A stretch of DNA of 64,000 nucleotides from Nymphaea colorata. Taxonomy: Eukaryota > Streptophyta > Magnoliopsida > Nymphaeales > Nymphaeaceae. Where the stretch lies: positions 12,010,183 to 12,074,182 of the forward strand of contig NC_045148.1 of assembly GCF_008831285.2 (NCBI RefSeq), written 5' to 3'. Shown piece by piece: positions 24,331 through 36,113 of this stretch; the stretch's first letter is position 1, and the number at the start of each line of letters is the position of its first letter. The notes beneath the pieces were generated by a model. The model saw only the letters and a list, made by a program, of their open reading frames with translations, made no database searches and was not told where the DNA came from. Position numbers and translations under genes: made by a program.

Positions 24331-24834
24331 TCTATGGAACAGAAGTGGTTCTACTATTTCATGTACTAAAACTCGCTTTGAAGTTCACTTCTCTCATAGA
24401 GCTTCCTCTAAATCAATATCAGCAAAAAAGGCTAATGCAGCTTGATTTGCTAGACAATTTGTCAAGTCAGTTATCGAGAGACATTTCAAAGTGCACGACT
24501 TGGTCCTTCGATTTGTGGTATAGCTCAGAGGATGGCCACAAGGTAAGTGGGCACCGAAATGAAAAGGCTCATAAGTTATTAAGGAAGCCTTGCCCGTAAT
24601 TCATACCGATTTATTGATGCTGATGGGGAACTTGCCGATCCTGTTAATGCTTTTCACCTCAAGAAATTCTACACCTAGCCCTGTTGTATTCACTTTTCAA
24701 TCAATGCCAAATATTTTTCTTCTCCACATTCAATTTATTATTCATTTTGGATTCTTCTCAGTCGTAAAACGTAACGATTACACTTGGACATTTTTTTATT
24801 TTATTATTATTATTATCACTCAAAACTCGAGAGC

Positions 24835-25000
24835 AACCCATGCAGGTAAGAGGTTAAAACTTGCAATACAAAGCAACCCATACAGGTAAGGGTTTAAACC
24901 TACGATGCAAAGCATCCCATGCAGGTAAGGGGTTAAACCTGCGATGCAAAGCAACCCATGCAAGTAGGAGGTTAAAATTTGCAATGCAAGGCCACCCACT
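24835..25000 (+). repeat. ~39-bp tandem repeat array near the 3' end of the Tat interior
   Basis: Four or so diverged copies of a unit like 'caacccatgcaggtaag.ggttaaac.tgc.atgcaaag' follow one another. Looser related 'caggt...ggttaaac' pieces extend to about 25110. The array lies between integrase and the polypurine tract. Confidence 0.85.
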
Positions 25001-25190
25001 CAGGTGCCAAACCTGAACTCAATCTTGCCCAAACCCGCTCAGAAAAGGGGTCAAACCTGAACTCAATTTAGCCCAAATAACACATTCAGGTAAGAGGTTA
25101 AACATGAAATATCACTCCAAATATGTTTTGTTTGAACAATCTATGGTGCTTATCTTTGTTACAAAGCGTGACTAATGCCGGCTTAGTACC

Positions 25191-25202
25191 AAAGAGGGCA
25201 TT
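25191..25202 (+). other. polypurine tract of the Tat element
   Basis: aaagagggcatt directly precedes the right LTR start TGTTATC. Its position and purine content fit the plus-strand primer site. Confidence 0.7.
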
Positions 25203-26188
25203 TGTTATCACCCCAAATTTTTCTCAAATGATTGTATTTTATTTTTAGACCTTAAGTCAAATCCTAGACCCCAAATAGGTTCGCAACTATTCGATCCAAA
25301 AACAATCTCTAAACCCTTGTCCAAACCCTAACACAAAATTCAAATTCAAAACCTAACTTTAGATGGAAGAAATTCAAAACCCAACTATCGGATCCGAATT
25401 AGATCCAAAATACAAGTTTAGATCCAAATCCAGAATTTCAAACTTAAAATCTAAAGCCGATATCAAAACAACAAACTTTGATGCTATCAGGCACCACACA
25501 CACATGTACGGACCCTACTTTTGAGTATATATCTTGCTCTCATGCCAAAAATGTGTTTTTGAGCCTAAATCTCCCACTAGAGTACATCGACAACCAACTA
25601 AACCCAATCCGGACTTAAAACGAGCCCAGAGTCACTCAAAAACAAAGTCAGCCACCCATTTGTAACAAAAACTAATTTTGTACACATTTTAAATAAAAAA
25701 ATGGTTTTATGCTCTGTATATGAACAACTCCTTTTAAAAAAAGAAAAAAAGCTCACGCGACAAGTTGTTGCACACTCGGGTGATATGAAGCGCAAACGCG
25801 TGCCACGCGACGCTCGACTGTGAGCCGCGCAGCGTGCCGTGCGACACGCTATCGCATGTGTGACCATGTGCGTGTGCAGCAGCATGCCGCCACACACTGT
25901 TCGCTGACGCACGCCTGGTACGTGCCTGTGGTCGAGCCGGGCCCTGCACACAGCACATGCCCCATTTCCATGCTAAAACCACCCCTTGGGTGGCAGTTTT
26001 TGGCCTGTTGGGTTCACATTAGCCTTGCCACAACCCAAAAGGGCATTTGCAGGGATAATGGTCAATCCCACTTAGTCAAAACTTATTTTAAAAAAAAATT
26101 GAAAAGTATTCAAAAAATACTTGGAATTCACATGAAAATGTTGTGAAATTAAAAAAAATAAAATTTGAATTTTGGCTCCAAAACTCCC

Positions 26189-26196
26189 TATAAATA
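26189..26196 (+). promoter_or_regulatory. TATA box of the Tat 3' LTR
   Basis: TATAAATA at the position equivalent to 13890 in the left LTR. Confidence 0.6.
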
Positions 26197-27275
26197 CCCT
26201 CACAATCTTTTTTTTTTTGGCATGAGCTAACCCTTAAATAACCTCTAGTTCATTCTCACTTGAAGACTTAGAGTTTTCCCTTAGCTTTCTTTCTCTATTT
26301 CTATTTTTTTTTCTTCTTCTTCTTCTCCAACCTTGGGAGCAAACTTCTTCAAGGTTCAACTCTTCAAGGGAGCATAAGAAGAGATATGTATTCAATATCT
26401 CTCTCCATTTCTTTTCTTTACTTTCTCACTTCTTTATCTTCTCATGGTCATATAAAATAACTCTCAAATATCCTCTTTGGAGTCAATAAGTTATTCTTGA
26501 GTGCACTGGGAGCATAAAAAGAAGTAATAAGATTTCATTTTAGGATTGAAACATGTTTTCTCTTTTCTTGAATGTTGCTTTGTTTTGAGATATTATTCAT
26601 GCATAGTTGATTAATTTTTCCCATTTATATATGAATGAACGGTAAGAATGAGTGTTTGGGTTGAGATTTTTCTGTATTATTATGTTGATTTTGAGGTTGG
26701 GGTTTGTCCAACCCCGAAAAGCCATTCACAAATATGTACATGTTAAAAATGTATCTTTATGTCATTCTTATGTTTAGTTTCCTTCTTCATCACCCGATTA
26801 AGACCCCAATGAGTGTCTTATTACATTGCTTGATTTTCTTTCTTACTCAATGGTGGGAGAAATATATTCTCTCCTAATAAACAAAATAATTATGTTTTAT
26901 GTTCATGTATAAAAATATTTGAAATTATGTTTTTTCAAAATATTTTTCGAAAGCAAGAACCCTCTCTAATGAGGCTTTGGAGACTTAGCTTAGGCTCTTG
27001 TATGAGCCCAAGTTCCTTTCCAGCATACATAAAAATCAAAGTCGGATATTTTTAAGTCATTTCTTGATTTCCACTAGCGTGAAGACATATATATATATAT
27101 ATACATGTTATATACGTATATGTACACATGATGATTTTTTTATCCTTCTCTCTCTATTGTTCTACTATTATTTTATGAATTTTTATATAGACGTGAATAC
27201 GTATATACGTGTGTTCTATTTTTCCTCTTTAGAATCCTTTGTTTCTCTCTTCAAATTAAATGTCTTCTTTTACAA

Positions 27276-27280
<5 letters not shown>

Positions 27281-27345
<65 letters not shown>
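27281..27345. repeat. (AT)n microsatellite in the Tat 3' LTR
   Basis: About 65 bp of uninterrupted AT, followed by a (CT)n tract near 27372-27400. The equivalent place in the left LTR (about 17169-17230) has only short irregular TA and CT runs. Confidence 0.95.
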
Positions 27346-27349
<4 letters not shown>

Positions 27350-28371
27350 TCTATCTCTTTTCTCTAAAATCTTTCTCTCTCTCTCTCTCTCTCTCTCTTT
27401 CTAAGATTTTCTTTCCCTCTCCATTTGATTTAATATTTGCTTTTCACAAATTTTCATATAGATACATGCACATATATGTATATATTTACATATGTACATG
27501 TATGTATATACATATAAAATATGTATAAAGATACGTATCTCTCTCTTTTTAAGTATTTTATTTAGTGTTCTTTAAAATCTCTTTCTCTCTCTCTCTCTTT
27601 CATTCTTTGGGTATATTTCATTTTTTCCATTTTTTTGGATATTTTTCTTCAAAGATCTAAAGTTTTAACTTCTCATTTGCTGACTTCACTAAGATAAAAA
27701 CTCAAGTAATGACTCAATATTATAATCATACTTGATGGTCTACAACCCCATTCTATTTTCAAAAACTTTTCTCTTTTCATAAAAGTAATTATAGCAATTA
27801 TAAGAATGAGAAACTTAGTTGTATGTAATGGTAGGAATGCTTTTAGATGAATGTTATGGTAGGAATGAATTATTCCCTTCTAATAATGTAGGACCAATGC
27901 GTTCGTACATCCACATTTACTTAACATCATTTACGATCACAAGTACCTCTTCAAAAGAACTAAGTAGTAATCGAATTAGAGCAAAACCTCAAACATACTT
28001 AAAGTCTTGAAAGAACACCAAAGTGATTTCCAAAAGTGATCTTCAAAGGTTTCCAAATGATATTTATAAAGATTTTTCTGCTCAAGATTTTCCAAACCAA
28101 AATGTTTTACACTCTTCAAAACTTTCTCAAAATCTTAAAACATCAAATCTTCAATATTTTTATCAAACACTATACTTTATTTAGAATGAAAAAGATGTTT
28201 AAGCCAAAACAAAATACATCAAGAAGAAACATAGCCATTGGATTGATTACCCCCAGTAAAATGATCAATCCTTGTACCGACGGGCAAGACCCTTTCTCTC
28301 TCATTTAAAATAAAACCTCATTTTTCTGGAACACTCTGAAAGCAAACATTTTTTGGGATGCAAACAACCAG

Positions 28372-29575
28372 CAAGTGCTCAATTTTAATACGATTGCATG
28401 CACAAACACCTAAGACATTGTCTAAGATCTATTAAGGGTGGTCCAAAAAACATATGTGGTATCTATTGTATGAGATGTTGAAAGGTAGAGGGTTGTTGCT
28501 TGATGCATGAGAAATCAATGTTGAAGAATAAGTAACAATATTTTTCATTACTCAGGAACATGATCAATGAAATCGATAGACTCAATCCAATTTTCAACAC
28601 TTATGACAAATAATTACTAAGGACATGAACTTAATCTTGAAAGCAATTCTCTATATTGCACATGAATACTTGGGACGTAGAAAAGTCAACACTCCACCCT
28701 ATATTAGAGGAGATTTAGGATTTTTTTTCATATTTTAAGGCAAACAACCACAATTAAGTATATTTATTAATTATTTGTTTATAGTATGTCAAATATTATT
28801 GACACATACTATCTATTTATATACTGTTTACGAGCAATAAATGGCATACATTATTCTAGTGTACGTCTCAAGATATGGACAAAATCATTGGCAAAATTAA
28901 AAAGCATTCGTGTTGCAAAACGTCTTAGCTATGATGGGATTCAACATGTGGTTTCACTACATATTAGCTAATTAAGTGGAAAGTATTGTAGATACAAAAG
29001 TATTGTAGAATGCATTGGATATTAATGATCATCTTTTAGAGATTCCAAAAGGTAAGACTCTAAACACTAGCAGTATAATTTTACTATGATGAATGACACT
29101 ATTTGATTAACAAAACAATTATGAAATATGTAAATATTATCTTGCAGATGTTGGCTACCCAAAGATTATCGACCATTTCACTTCATATAGAAAATGTCAA
29201 ATTATCTATATAAGTTTAATGTTCTTAGAGCTAGGCAAATTGAAGTGAAGCAAAAATTATATAACTACAAGAACTCATTTTTGCACACCACCATAAAAAT
29301 AGTATTTGGTTTGCTTAAGGCAAGGTTTTCCATTAAAAAAAATCATGTGTTATCCAAGATTCATGTAGGTTACATTGTATAAATATCATATGTTTTTTCA
29401 CTATTTCATAATCCACCACAATTTAAACATTGAACAATTTATTTCTAATAAATTGACTGATAGTGAAGTAAATGAAATTGTAAATAATGATTATCATATT
29501 TTATAAACACAAACACATGCTAGTAATAATGAACTTCGTGAGTATATTAATTCAATAATGTAGGATGATTATATA
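28372..29575 (+). pseudogene. PIF/Harbinger transposase relic
   Basis: Fragments in several frames follow the Harbinger nuclease order. An N-terminal part comes near 28470-28560 (KGRGLLLDA-like, then NINVEEQVTIFF-like reading), then CLRAINGIHYSS (family 'CIGAIDGTHI', first Asp, here read as N). Later come ALDINDHLLEIPKGK, ADVGYPKIIDHF ('DAGYP', second Asp) and FGLLKARF ('FGVLKARF', end of domain). Many stops and frame changes are present. The Tat element's right TSD abuts it, so the Tat insertion may lie within or beside this relic. No matching N-terminal half was recognised left of 12885. Confidence 0.75.
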
Positions 29576-31372
29576 TCAAGTACGATAACCTCATCATGTT
29601 ATGTAAAATTGTTTCAATTATACTTGACTATTTTCATACTTCACGCATGTAATCTAATTGTTTTTTTGTTTTTTTAATTTCTTAAATACAAGTTTGTTTT
29701 CAAATTTCTTAAATGCAAGATCTAGACAACGATCCTTTGTCCCAAGTATTACATAGTTTTTTATAGGAAGGCTAGAGGCATATACACAACACATGAAAAC
29801 AAAGTCAACTATTGTAGTGGGTAGAACACCAAATACTAAAGAGTTGTCATGGTTGTTTGTGTATTTGTAGTAGGTCTTATTTTGTAGTTTTCAAGTTTAT
29901 GAACCTTTGGATCAACTTACCGATGTACGTAGGCATGTAGCCCCAAACAGTTTGTGTGTTGATGTTTTATGGTTTTATTTGATAATGTCGGCTATTTGAA
30001 CATTTAACACTAGTGATGTTTTCATTAGATAAAGAGTGAATGAGTATATTTTACTATATTACTAGTATATGTATGATTTTAATTCAACATGATTTTGTTA
30101 TTGAATATGTTGATTTTGTTTGAACAAGTTAATGTTATGGATTTGGTGAAATTGATACAATATGTTTTTGTTGAACATAAATATGACGAATGATTTTTAT
30201 GACATGAGCTTTGTAAGAACAATTGACAAAATAAGCAAAACTAATCTATAGAATGTTTACAACTACAAAATAGATAGAACAGACAAGCAAAACTAACAAA
30301 AAGTGTTTTTTCTTTAATAAGAAATTGATAGAATAGACATAACATACTACAATGAACAAAACATACAAAAACATTAGAATGAAAAATTAAATGTTGGACA
30401 GCACAAACAAGATGTGCAGAACATATAAAACAAAAAAACAAACATTAGACAAAATAGAAAATAAGTGTTCTGTTCCTAAAACCAATAAACAATGTATAGT
30501 AATCACCACTAACATGATGGACATGATAATGGTGTGGTGGATAAGATGTCTTGTCTATTCTGCATAGTGGGACACTTATCAAATGACCTCATAAGTTACG
30601 TTCTAGTGCTTCAACAACAAACTTTTTTTCCAATTTTGAGTTCATGTCCTTATGTCTTGATGCAAGTAATGCTCCTACTTCCTCTCCAAATGATGGTCAA
30701 CTTACATTTCTTGCTTTCGACTCAGATGTTTCCGTTTGCTAAGTTTTGAAGCAAAACTTTTATATTTCTTGTTTCTTTGCCCAAAATAGATCCATGCAAG
30801 GAAAGCCAATGCAACCATCAACATTGCCCATCAGCACTACTCACCCATGGTCTCATGGGAGGAGCTTGATATCCTCATTCTCCCAATGTCACTCAATGGT
30901 TGACATAGGAAGGGGGTCAATTCAATCTATCTTTCTCTCTCCATATCAACTAAAACCTCTGTTGTCCTACATCCAATTTCCTCAACCTGTTGCCACAAAA
31001 GCACCACAAATGATTAGAAAAAAACAATGTTAGGCATTTACCATGTCAATTGTCGTGACAAACACCATAAACTTAAGGGACAACCAAATATTGATCTATC
31101 AGCTCAACTGCATCTAATTTTTTGAATTTTTTATTTATAAATGAGATAGCAAATGACTTGAAAATGGGATTCCTTTGCCCATCTAACCCTAGATTTCTTT
31201 GATCTGTGCATGAAAAAATGCGACAAATGACCCATAACTAAATCTTCTAGTTTTCCCTATTGATATCTTGCTGGATAAAGTGATCGATCTGTAAATCAAA
31301 CCTCAAATAGAAACACCTGAAGAGTTACTTAAAGATATTAGCCGCCTCCATATGTACTGAAGTGGGTCTTTG
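29576..31372. other. AT-rich sequence without recognisable gene
   Basis: Short open frames on both strands, none with a family motif I know. Part may be remaining Harbinger-element sequence, but no terminal repeat was found. Confidence 0.5.
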
Positions 31373-32530
31373 TTAGAATTGGCTTATAACATGAACCACA
31401 TGAGCGATATCTGGTATGGTGATAGAGAGATAAGAAAGAGCACCAACAATTTGTCGAAATGGAGTGGGGTTCTCTAATATCTCTCCATCATCAATCATTA
31501 TTTTTACTCCCAAAGCTTCTGAAGTGTCTACAATTTTGTCATTTGAAATCTCTGCTCTATCAATTATCTCACTAACAAACTTCATTTGTGAAAACAAATA
31601 ACCTCTTTTGCTATAGGCAACTTTATTTCCAAGAAAATACATTAGTATTCCCAAATCAGTCACTTGAAAGTAATTTTTAAGAAATTGTTTTACTTCTATG
31701 ATTATTTCATCATCATGCCTATACTTACCATATCATCAATATATAACAACAATACAATTATGTCTATAGAAGTGTTTTTCACAAACATGGCAGTATTTGA
31801 ATAGCATGATTAAAAACATTGATCAAACATGACATTACTAAACTTGTCAAATCAAGCATTGGGAGCTTGTTTTAAACCATAAAGAGCTTTCTTAAGTTGT
31901 AAAACTTTGTCCTAAAGCAAGTCAACTCCAGGAGCGGTGCTTATAAAAACTTCTTCATCTAAATTGCCCTTTAGAAAAAATATTTTTAACGCTTATTTGA
32001 AAAATGGACCATTATTTAGTAGAAACAACTGCAATAAGAGTTCTAACAGATGTCATACAAGCAACCAAAGCAAAGGTTTCTTCATAGTCAATCCCATATT
32101 TTTGGGCATAGCCCTTAGCGACAAGTCTAACCTTATACATTTCTAATGTCTCATCACTTCCAGTTTTGACTTTATAGATCCACCTACATTCTATAGTCTT
32201 TTTTGCTATAAGTAAAGAAATAATTTTCTCAAGTCTCATTACTTTCGAAGGCTTTAAGCTCATGATTCATGGCTTCAATCCAATTTGGATCTTCCTTAGA
32301 CTCAATATAAGATGAAGACTCATAAAAAGAATGATGTGTCATAAGATAAGCTCGGTATTTAGGAGGAAAAGAATCATACGAAATAAATCTTTGGGGAGAC
32401 CTAATATGCCTTTGGGACCTTCTAAGGTTGGATTGATTTGTTTCTTGAGTTGCATGACTTCTTCTCCTATAAACGATAATATCTTTTAGAGAATCACCAT
32501 TTGTACATTGGACCATTAATTCCAAATGGT
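31373..32530 (-). pseudogene. copia D reverse transcriptase fragment
   Basis: Reading the minus strand from 32530 down: an inter-domain stretch (RRSQRHIRSPQRF), the RT start (EDPNWIEAMNHELKAFESN), then CRWIYKVKTGSDETLEMYK, RLVAKGYAQKYGIDYEETFA, the catalytic Y-I-D-D (near 31740), and the thumb (MTDLGILMYFLGNKVAYS, PFRQIVGALSYLSI). Frameshifts separate the pieces. Neither LTR was recognised beside it. Confidence 0.88.
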
Positions 32531-33000
32531 ATATTTGAAAGTTTTTCTTTGAAAATTTTTCTTAGGCCTATAAGATATAGGACTAGAAACCTATAGGGGA
32601 AACTCAAAATTATAGACAACAAAATCTGTAAAATAGATTAAATGACCACATTTGGTCAGACTGACCATAACAAACCAATGGGGATAGATCTGAATTTGGT
32701 CCATAGAATTTCCATATAACAAAGAATCAACAAAATTTTATGGATTGAAAAAATGTGCATGGGGTAAAAGTCACAAACTTAAGGCATGAACACAAATGAC
32801 AAAAACAAGATTGACTTAATAGCTCCATGACAACAATTGGAACAATGATGCCATCAAATCAACTCGGTTTCCTTGAAATTGGTCTATTGTAGATTTCATG
32901 GACGACAAAAATCAACAACAACTTACAAAATAAAAAAAACATGCATAAATCAGGAAGTTATGATCTGACCTACTCCAAGCAAAAACATAACAAAAAATAT
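32531..33000. other. no recognisable feature
   Basis: Low-complexity AT-rich sequence next to copia D; possibly decayed parts of the same element. Confidence 0.4.
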
Positions 33001-33410
33001 TTGGATTTGGAATTGGTAGTGGGTTTCCATCTGTAGTCTTATCTCATCCAAAGGTTATTGAATTGGATATGGTTGTGGGTCTGGTCTAAAAATTGTTGGA
33101 CTTGGATCGGGTAATGGGTGTAGATCAGTGGTCTTATCTGATCTGAAAATTATTAGATTTGGATCTTGGTGTAGCCCTCAATCAGTGGTCTCATCTGATC
33201 CAAAAATTATTGGATCAGGATCTAACAGGGGGTCTAGGTCAATGGTCATATATGATCAAAAAATTGTTATATTTGAAACTAGTAGTGGGCTAGGATCAAT
33301 GGTCTTATTTGATCTAGACATTGTTGCATTTGCAACTGGTAGTAGGCTTGGATCAATGGTCTTACCTGATCCTGAAATTGTTGGATTTGCATTTGCTTAT
33401 TCCAAAAAAT
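33000..33410 (+). repeat. 57-bp tandem repeat (19-codon period)
   Basis: A unit like 'ggatc...atcaatggtcttatctgatccaaaaattgttggattt' recurs at exactly 57-bp spacing (phases at 33124, 33181, 33238, 33295, 33352), with more diverged copies upstream. Because 57 is divisible by three, one frame (33128-33520) stays open as a 19-residue repeat. Stray related units occur again at about 33975-34075. Confidence 0.88.
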
Positions 33411-33520
33411 TCATCAAAATGACAATATCCTACTGCAAGAATCATGTAAGCACAAAATACCACTTAAGAAATCTACATGGGCATTGTCATTGCCTTTCAC
33501 ATGATCATTTCCTTTGTTAA

Positions 33521-35920
33521 CCATTGGTTTTCTTCCACAATGCTTCTAAGATAAGGCTTTGAGATCCTCCAATAGTTCTCTAGTTTCTCCTTGCAGTCAT
33601 CTCTTCCCTTTCATGCACTTCACAAAGATGTCAGATAATGATGCACATACATGATGCAACCTACCTACTTCAAAAACCTAAAAAACAACCTAAAACTAGA
33701 TAAATCCTAGGCTAGGAATATAATATTAAAAACAAAATTTTAGCACAAACATAAGTGACATTGCTTTGCAGACAATGATGCAAACAGGTCTAAAACCATT
33801 CCAATTTCATAAAATTGCTATAAAAACCATTCATCAAACAAAAACTAATCACTTAGACAAAATAAGTTTTCAAACATCATAGAAAACACAAAAAAATTGT
33901 TCTGCACATAACGGTAAATTTGGGCAAAATCAAGTAAATTTTAGAAATTTGCCGTTTCTGCAACTGGGTAGTTACAAAATTGTTGGACTTGGAACTGAAT
34001 CAGCGGTCTTGTCTGATCCGTAAATTGTCCAATTGGGATCTAGTAAATGGTCTCGATCAATCCAAAAAATGTTGATTTGGAACTATTGTTGAGAAGAAAC
34101 AAATAAAAAAGTCTTTCTCACTCTTGCACAAGTGCACTCAATATATTTTTTATTGGAGAAATAATGGAGATATCTTCTTACAAAGAGAAAAGAGCTTTGT
34201 ATAGAGTCCCAAAAGGAACTCTACAACCCTCTATAAAAAGATTGACCATTTCAAATCAAGCATCACACCTCTTGGTAAATTCTAAAGAGATAGAGTTAAA
34301 AATTTTCACCAAACAAACCCTTCAGTTTCAAAACTAGATTTTGAATATCAAATCCAGAAACAATTTCCAATTAATATTTTAACACTTTAGTCTAATGTGA
34401 TTCACTATTTTTTTGAAAAACCATGATTTTGTACAATTTGACAAAATCATATGATTAGGAAAATGAATGTCAACACAATTTTAGTGGTAAAAGGGACAAG
34501 TACCCATCGCAATTAGAACTTGTTTTATATATTTTAGGACAACTTTGCCTTGGGTTTTCATAAAATCCTAGTTGGATAAATTGAAATTACAAAATTCTCT
34601 AGTTTTGAATTGCCATATCTCTAAAGAATAAATGATTTTTACATTCTATAAAATAGAATGTTTCCTCTATCATGTCAGCTTTCCATGAAACTATATATGT
34701 GTTTTTTGACATTTATAGCCCCTTGTCCTGGCCCAATGATAATCCTAAAAAATGGTTATTGTATATTGTAAGAACATTTCCATCATTTTCATTAGTTATT
34801 TGATATTTTTGTCATGCAGAACATAGATGTAACTCTGTGGTCTCATTATCTAGAGTCTTAGTTAGCATTATAGTTAGTTTTTCCATGTGGCTCTTGATTC
34901 ATTTGTTTGTAATTTAATTAGTTTATATTATATTGATTATTCTTATATTTGGGCAGGAGAGGTGTGATGTGTCCCAATAGATTTGTTCATGTAGTTGTTT
35001 TAGTTTTAGGTATTTTGTTTTTGTGTGTTTTTGGGGTTCATGATCTTTTGCCCATGTTTAGTGTTTTGTATTAGACAAATCAAGTTGAACACCAGCATGG
35101 ATGTTCATGACCATTAGAATATGAATTTTTGCATAATTTAATTTTGTGAAATTGTTTGTCATTTTTTAGAAGATGTTATAAGCTATGAGTCAAAAATAAG
35201 TGGAAGACTACAAGAGGCACCACAAACTCCTTCTGAACAGTCTCAGAAATTAAAAACCAACTTGAGCCCCTCATTGAGTTAGAGGCACTTTTTGTTGGGA
35301 CAACCACTAATAAAAAATAACATAATAAAAAAGACATGGAAAATGTGCACAAGGTGGTGGAAATTTCCATCGTTGCCTCTTTCATCCCTACAAATTAGCC
35401 ATTCATTTTGAGTGTTAAATAGTGTGTGAAGTGTTGTGATAGCTCTTATGTGAGCTAGTATGGTCATCTTGCCATCTTAAAAGTATCATGTTGTAAACTG
35501 ATGTGCTCACTAAGCTGTGAGTTTTACTTCCTGTGGTAATTTATTTTCCAAAATATTGTTTGTCCCTATTTCAATTAAATGGGTTTGCATATCACGGTTT
35601 CTCTTCTACATGAGCTGTTAATATTTGATCAAATGATTCTTTTACCAAATTTGTTGTTGAAGATTGTTCAAGGTCTTGACACTGTCGAATAAATTGTTTC
35701 ACTTGGGTATGGATATTATATTTTGTGAGCTTAGGGACATCCATTCACATTTCCCTAAAAGCTTGCTTGTCACATTAGTCAAGAATGTCTATTTTATCCT
35801 TTATTCAGCGGCCTTTTGGCACTCATAATAGATTGTTATTCTGTCTCAAAATGTGAGGTAGATTCATGGAACACTATATTACAGAGTCCAATGAATCTGC
35901 CCTACAACGTATACTAACAA
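33521..35920. other. AT-rich sequence without recognisable gene
   Basis: No family motif was found on either strand, apart from the stray 57-bp-repeat relatives near 33975-34075. About 34090-34330 has the look of a short LTR or promoter region (GA-rich leader, 'ctctataaaaag'), but no partner repeat was seen. Confidence 0.45.
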
Positions 35921-35926
35921 TTTATT
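35921..35926 (-). terminator. candidate poly(A) signal of psaK
   Basis: AATAAA on the minus strand, 188 nt past the psaK stop codon. A plausible distance; no transcript evidence. Confidence 0.4.
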
Positions 35927-36113
35927 GTGGGTGTTAACCCGACTGTAGGTCTGCAGGTTTTCATATTCTGCACGCCATTATTTTGGAGTGGAAGAAGATA
36001 TAAGAGCACTCGATATATAGGCTTAGCTGCACACTGAATTTAAATGGAAGAAGGAGATCGAACTGATGGATTAAATACATGCAGTAGTTGGAACCGAATG
36101 ATAACACGGTAAT

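Larger units (their letters stand above)
12890..28366 (+). mobile_element. Complete but decayed Ty3/gypsy element, Tat lineage (Ogre-like), with nested solo LTR
   Basis: Two long direct repeats begin TGTTATCACCCC (12890 and 25203) and end GCRAACA (18229 and 28366). ACCAG flanks both sides (12885-12889 and 28367-28371), giving a 5-bp TSD. Without the 2,058-bp nested insertion the left LTR is about 3,282 bp; the right is 3,164 bp. The ~7.0-kb interior holds gag, protease, RT, RNase H, an archaeal-type RNase H remnant and integrase in that order on the plus strand, then tandem repeats and a polypurine tract. The extra RNase H before integrase and the very long LTRs point to the Tat lineage. Many stops, frameshifts and an RT deletion show an old, dead copy. 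Confidence 0.92.
25203..28366 (+). repeat. 3' LTR of the Tat element
   Basis: 3,164 bp, TGTTATCACCCC to GCAAACA, followed by the TSD ACCAG. It keeps the empty target site of the solo LTR present in the sister copy. It has expanded (AT)n and (CT)n tracts that the left LTR lacks. Confidence 0.93.

Noticed and set aside
24835-25000. CRISPR-like repeat array
   Set aside because: The units are contiguous and diverged with no unique spacers, in a plant retrotransposon.
26998-27528. 176-aa open frame with Tyr-Ile repeats
   Set aside because: It is the translation of the (AT)n microsatellite inside the Tat 3' LTR.
33128-33520. 130-aa repeat protein
   Set aside because: The open frame follows from a repeat period divisible by three; no start context or family match. 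Kept only as a repeat and a finding.
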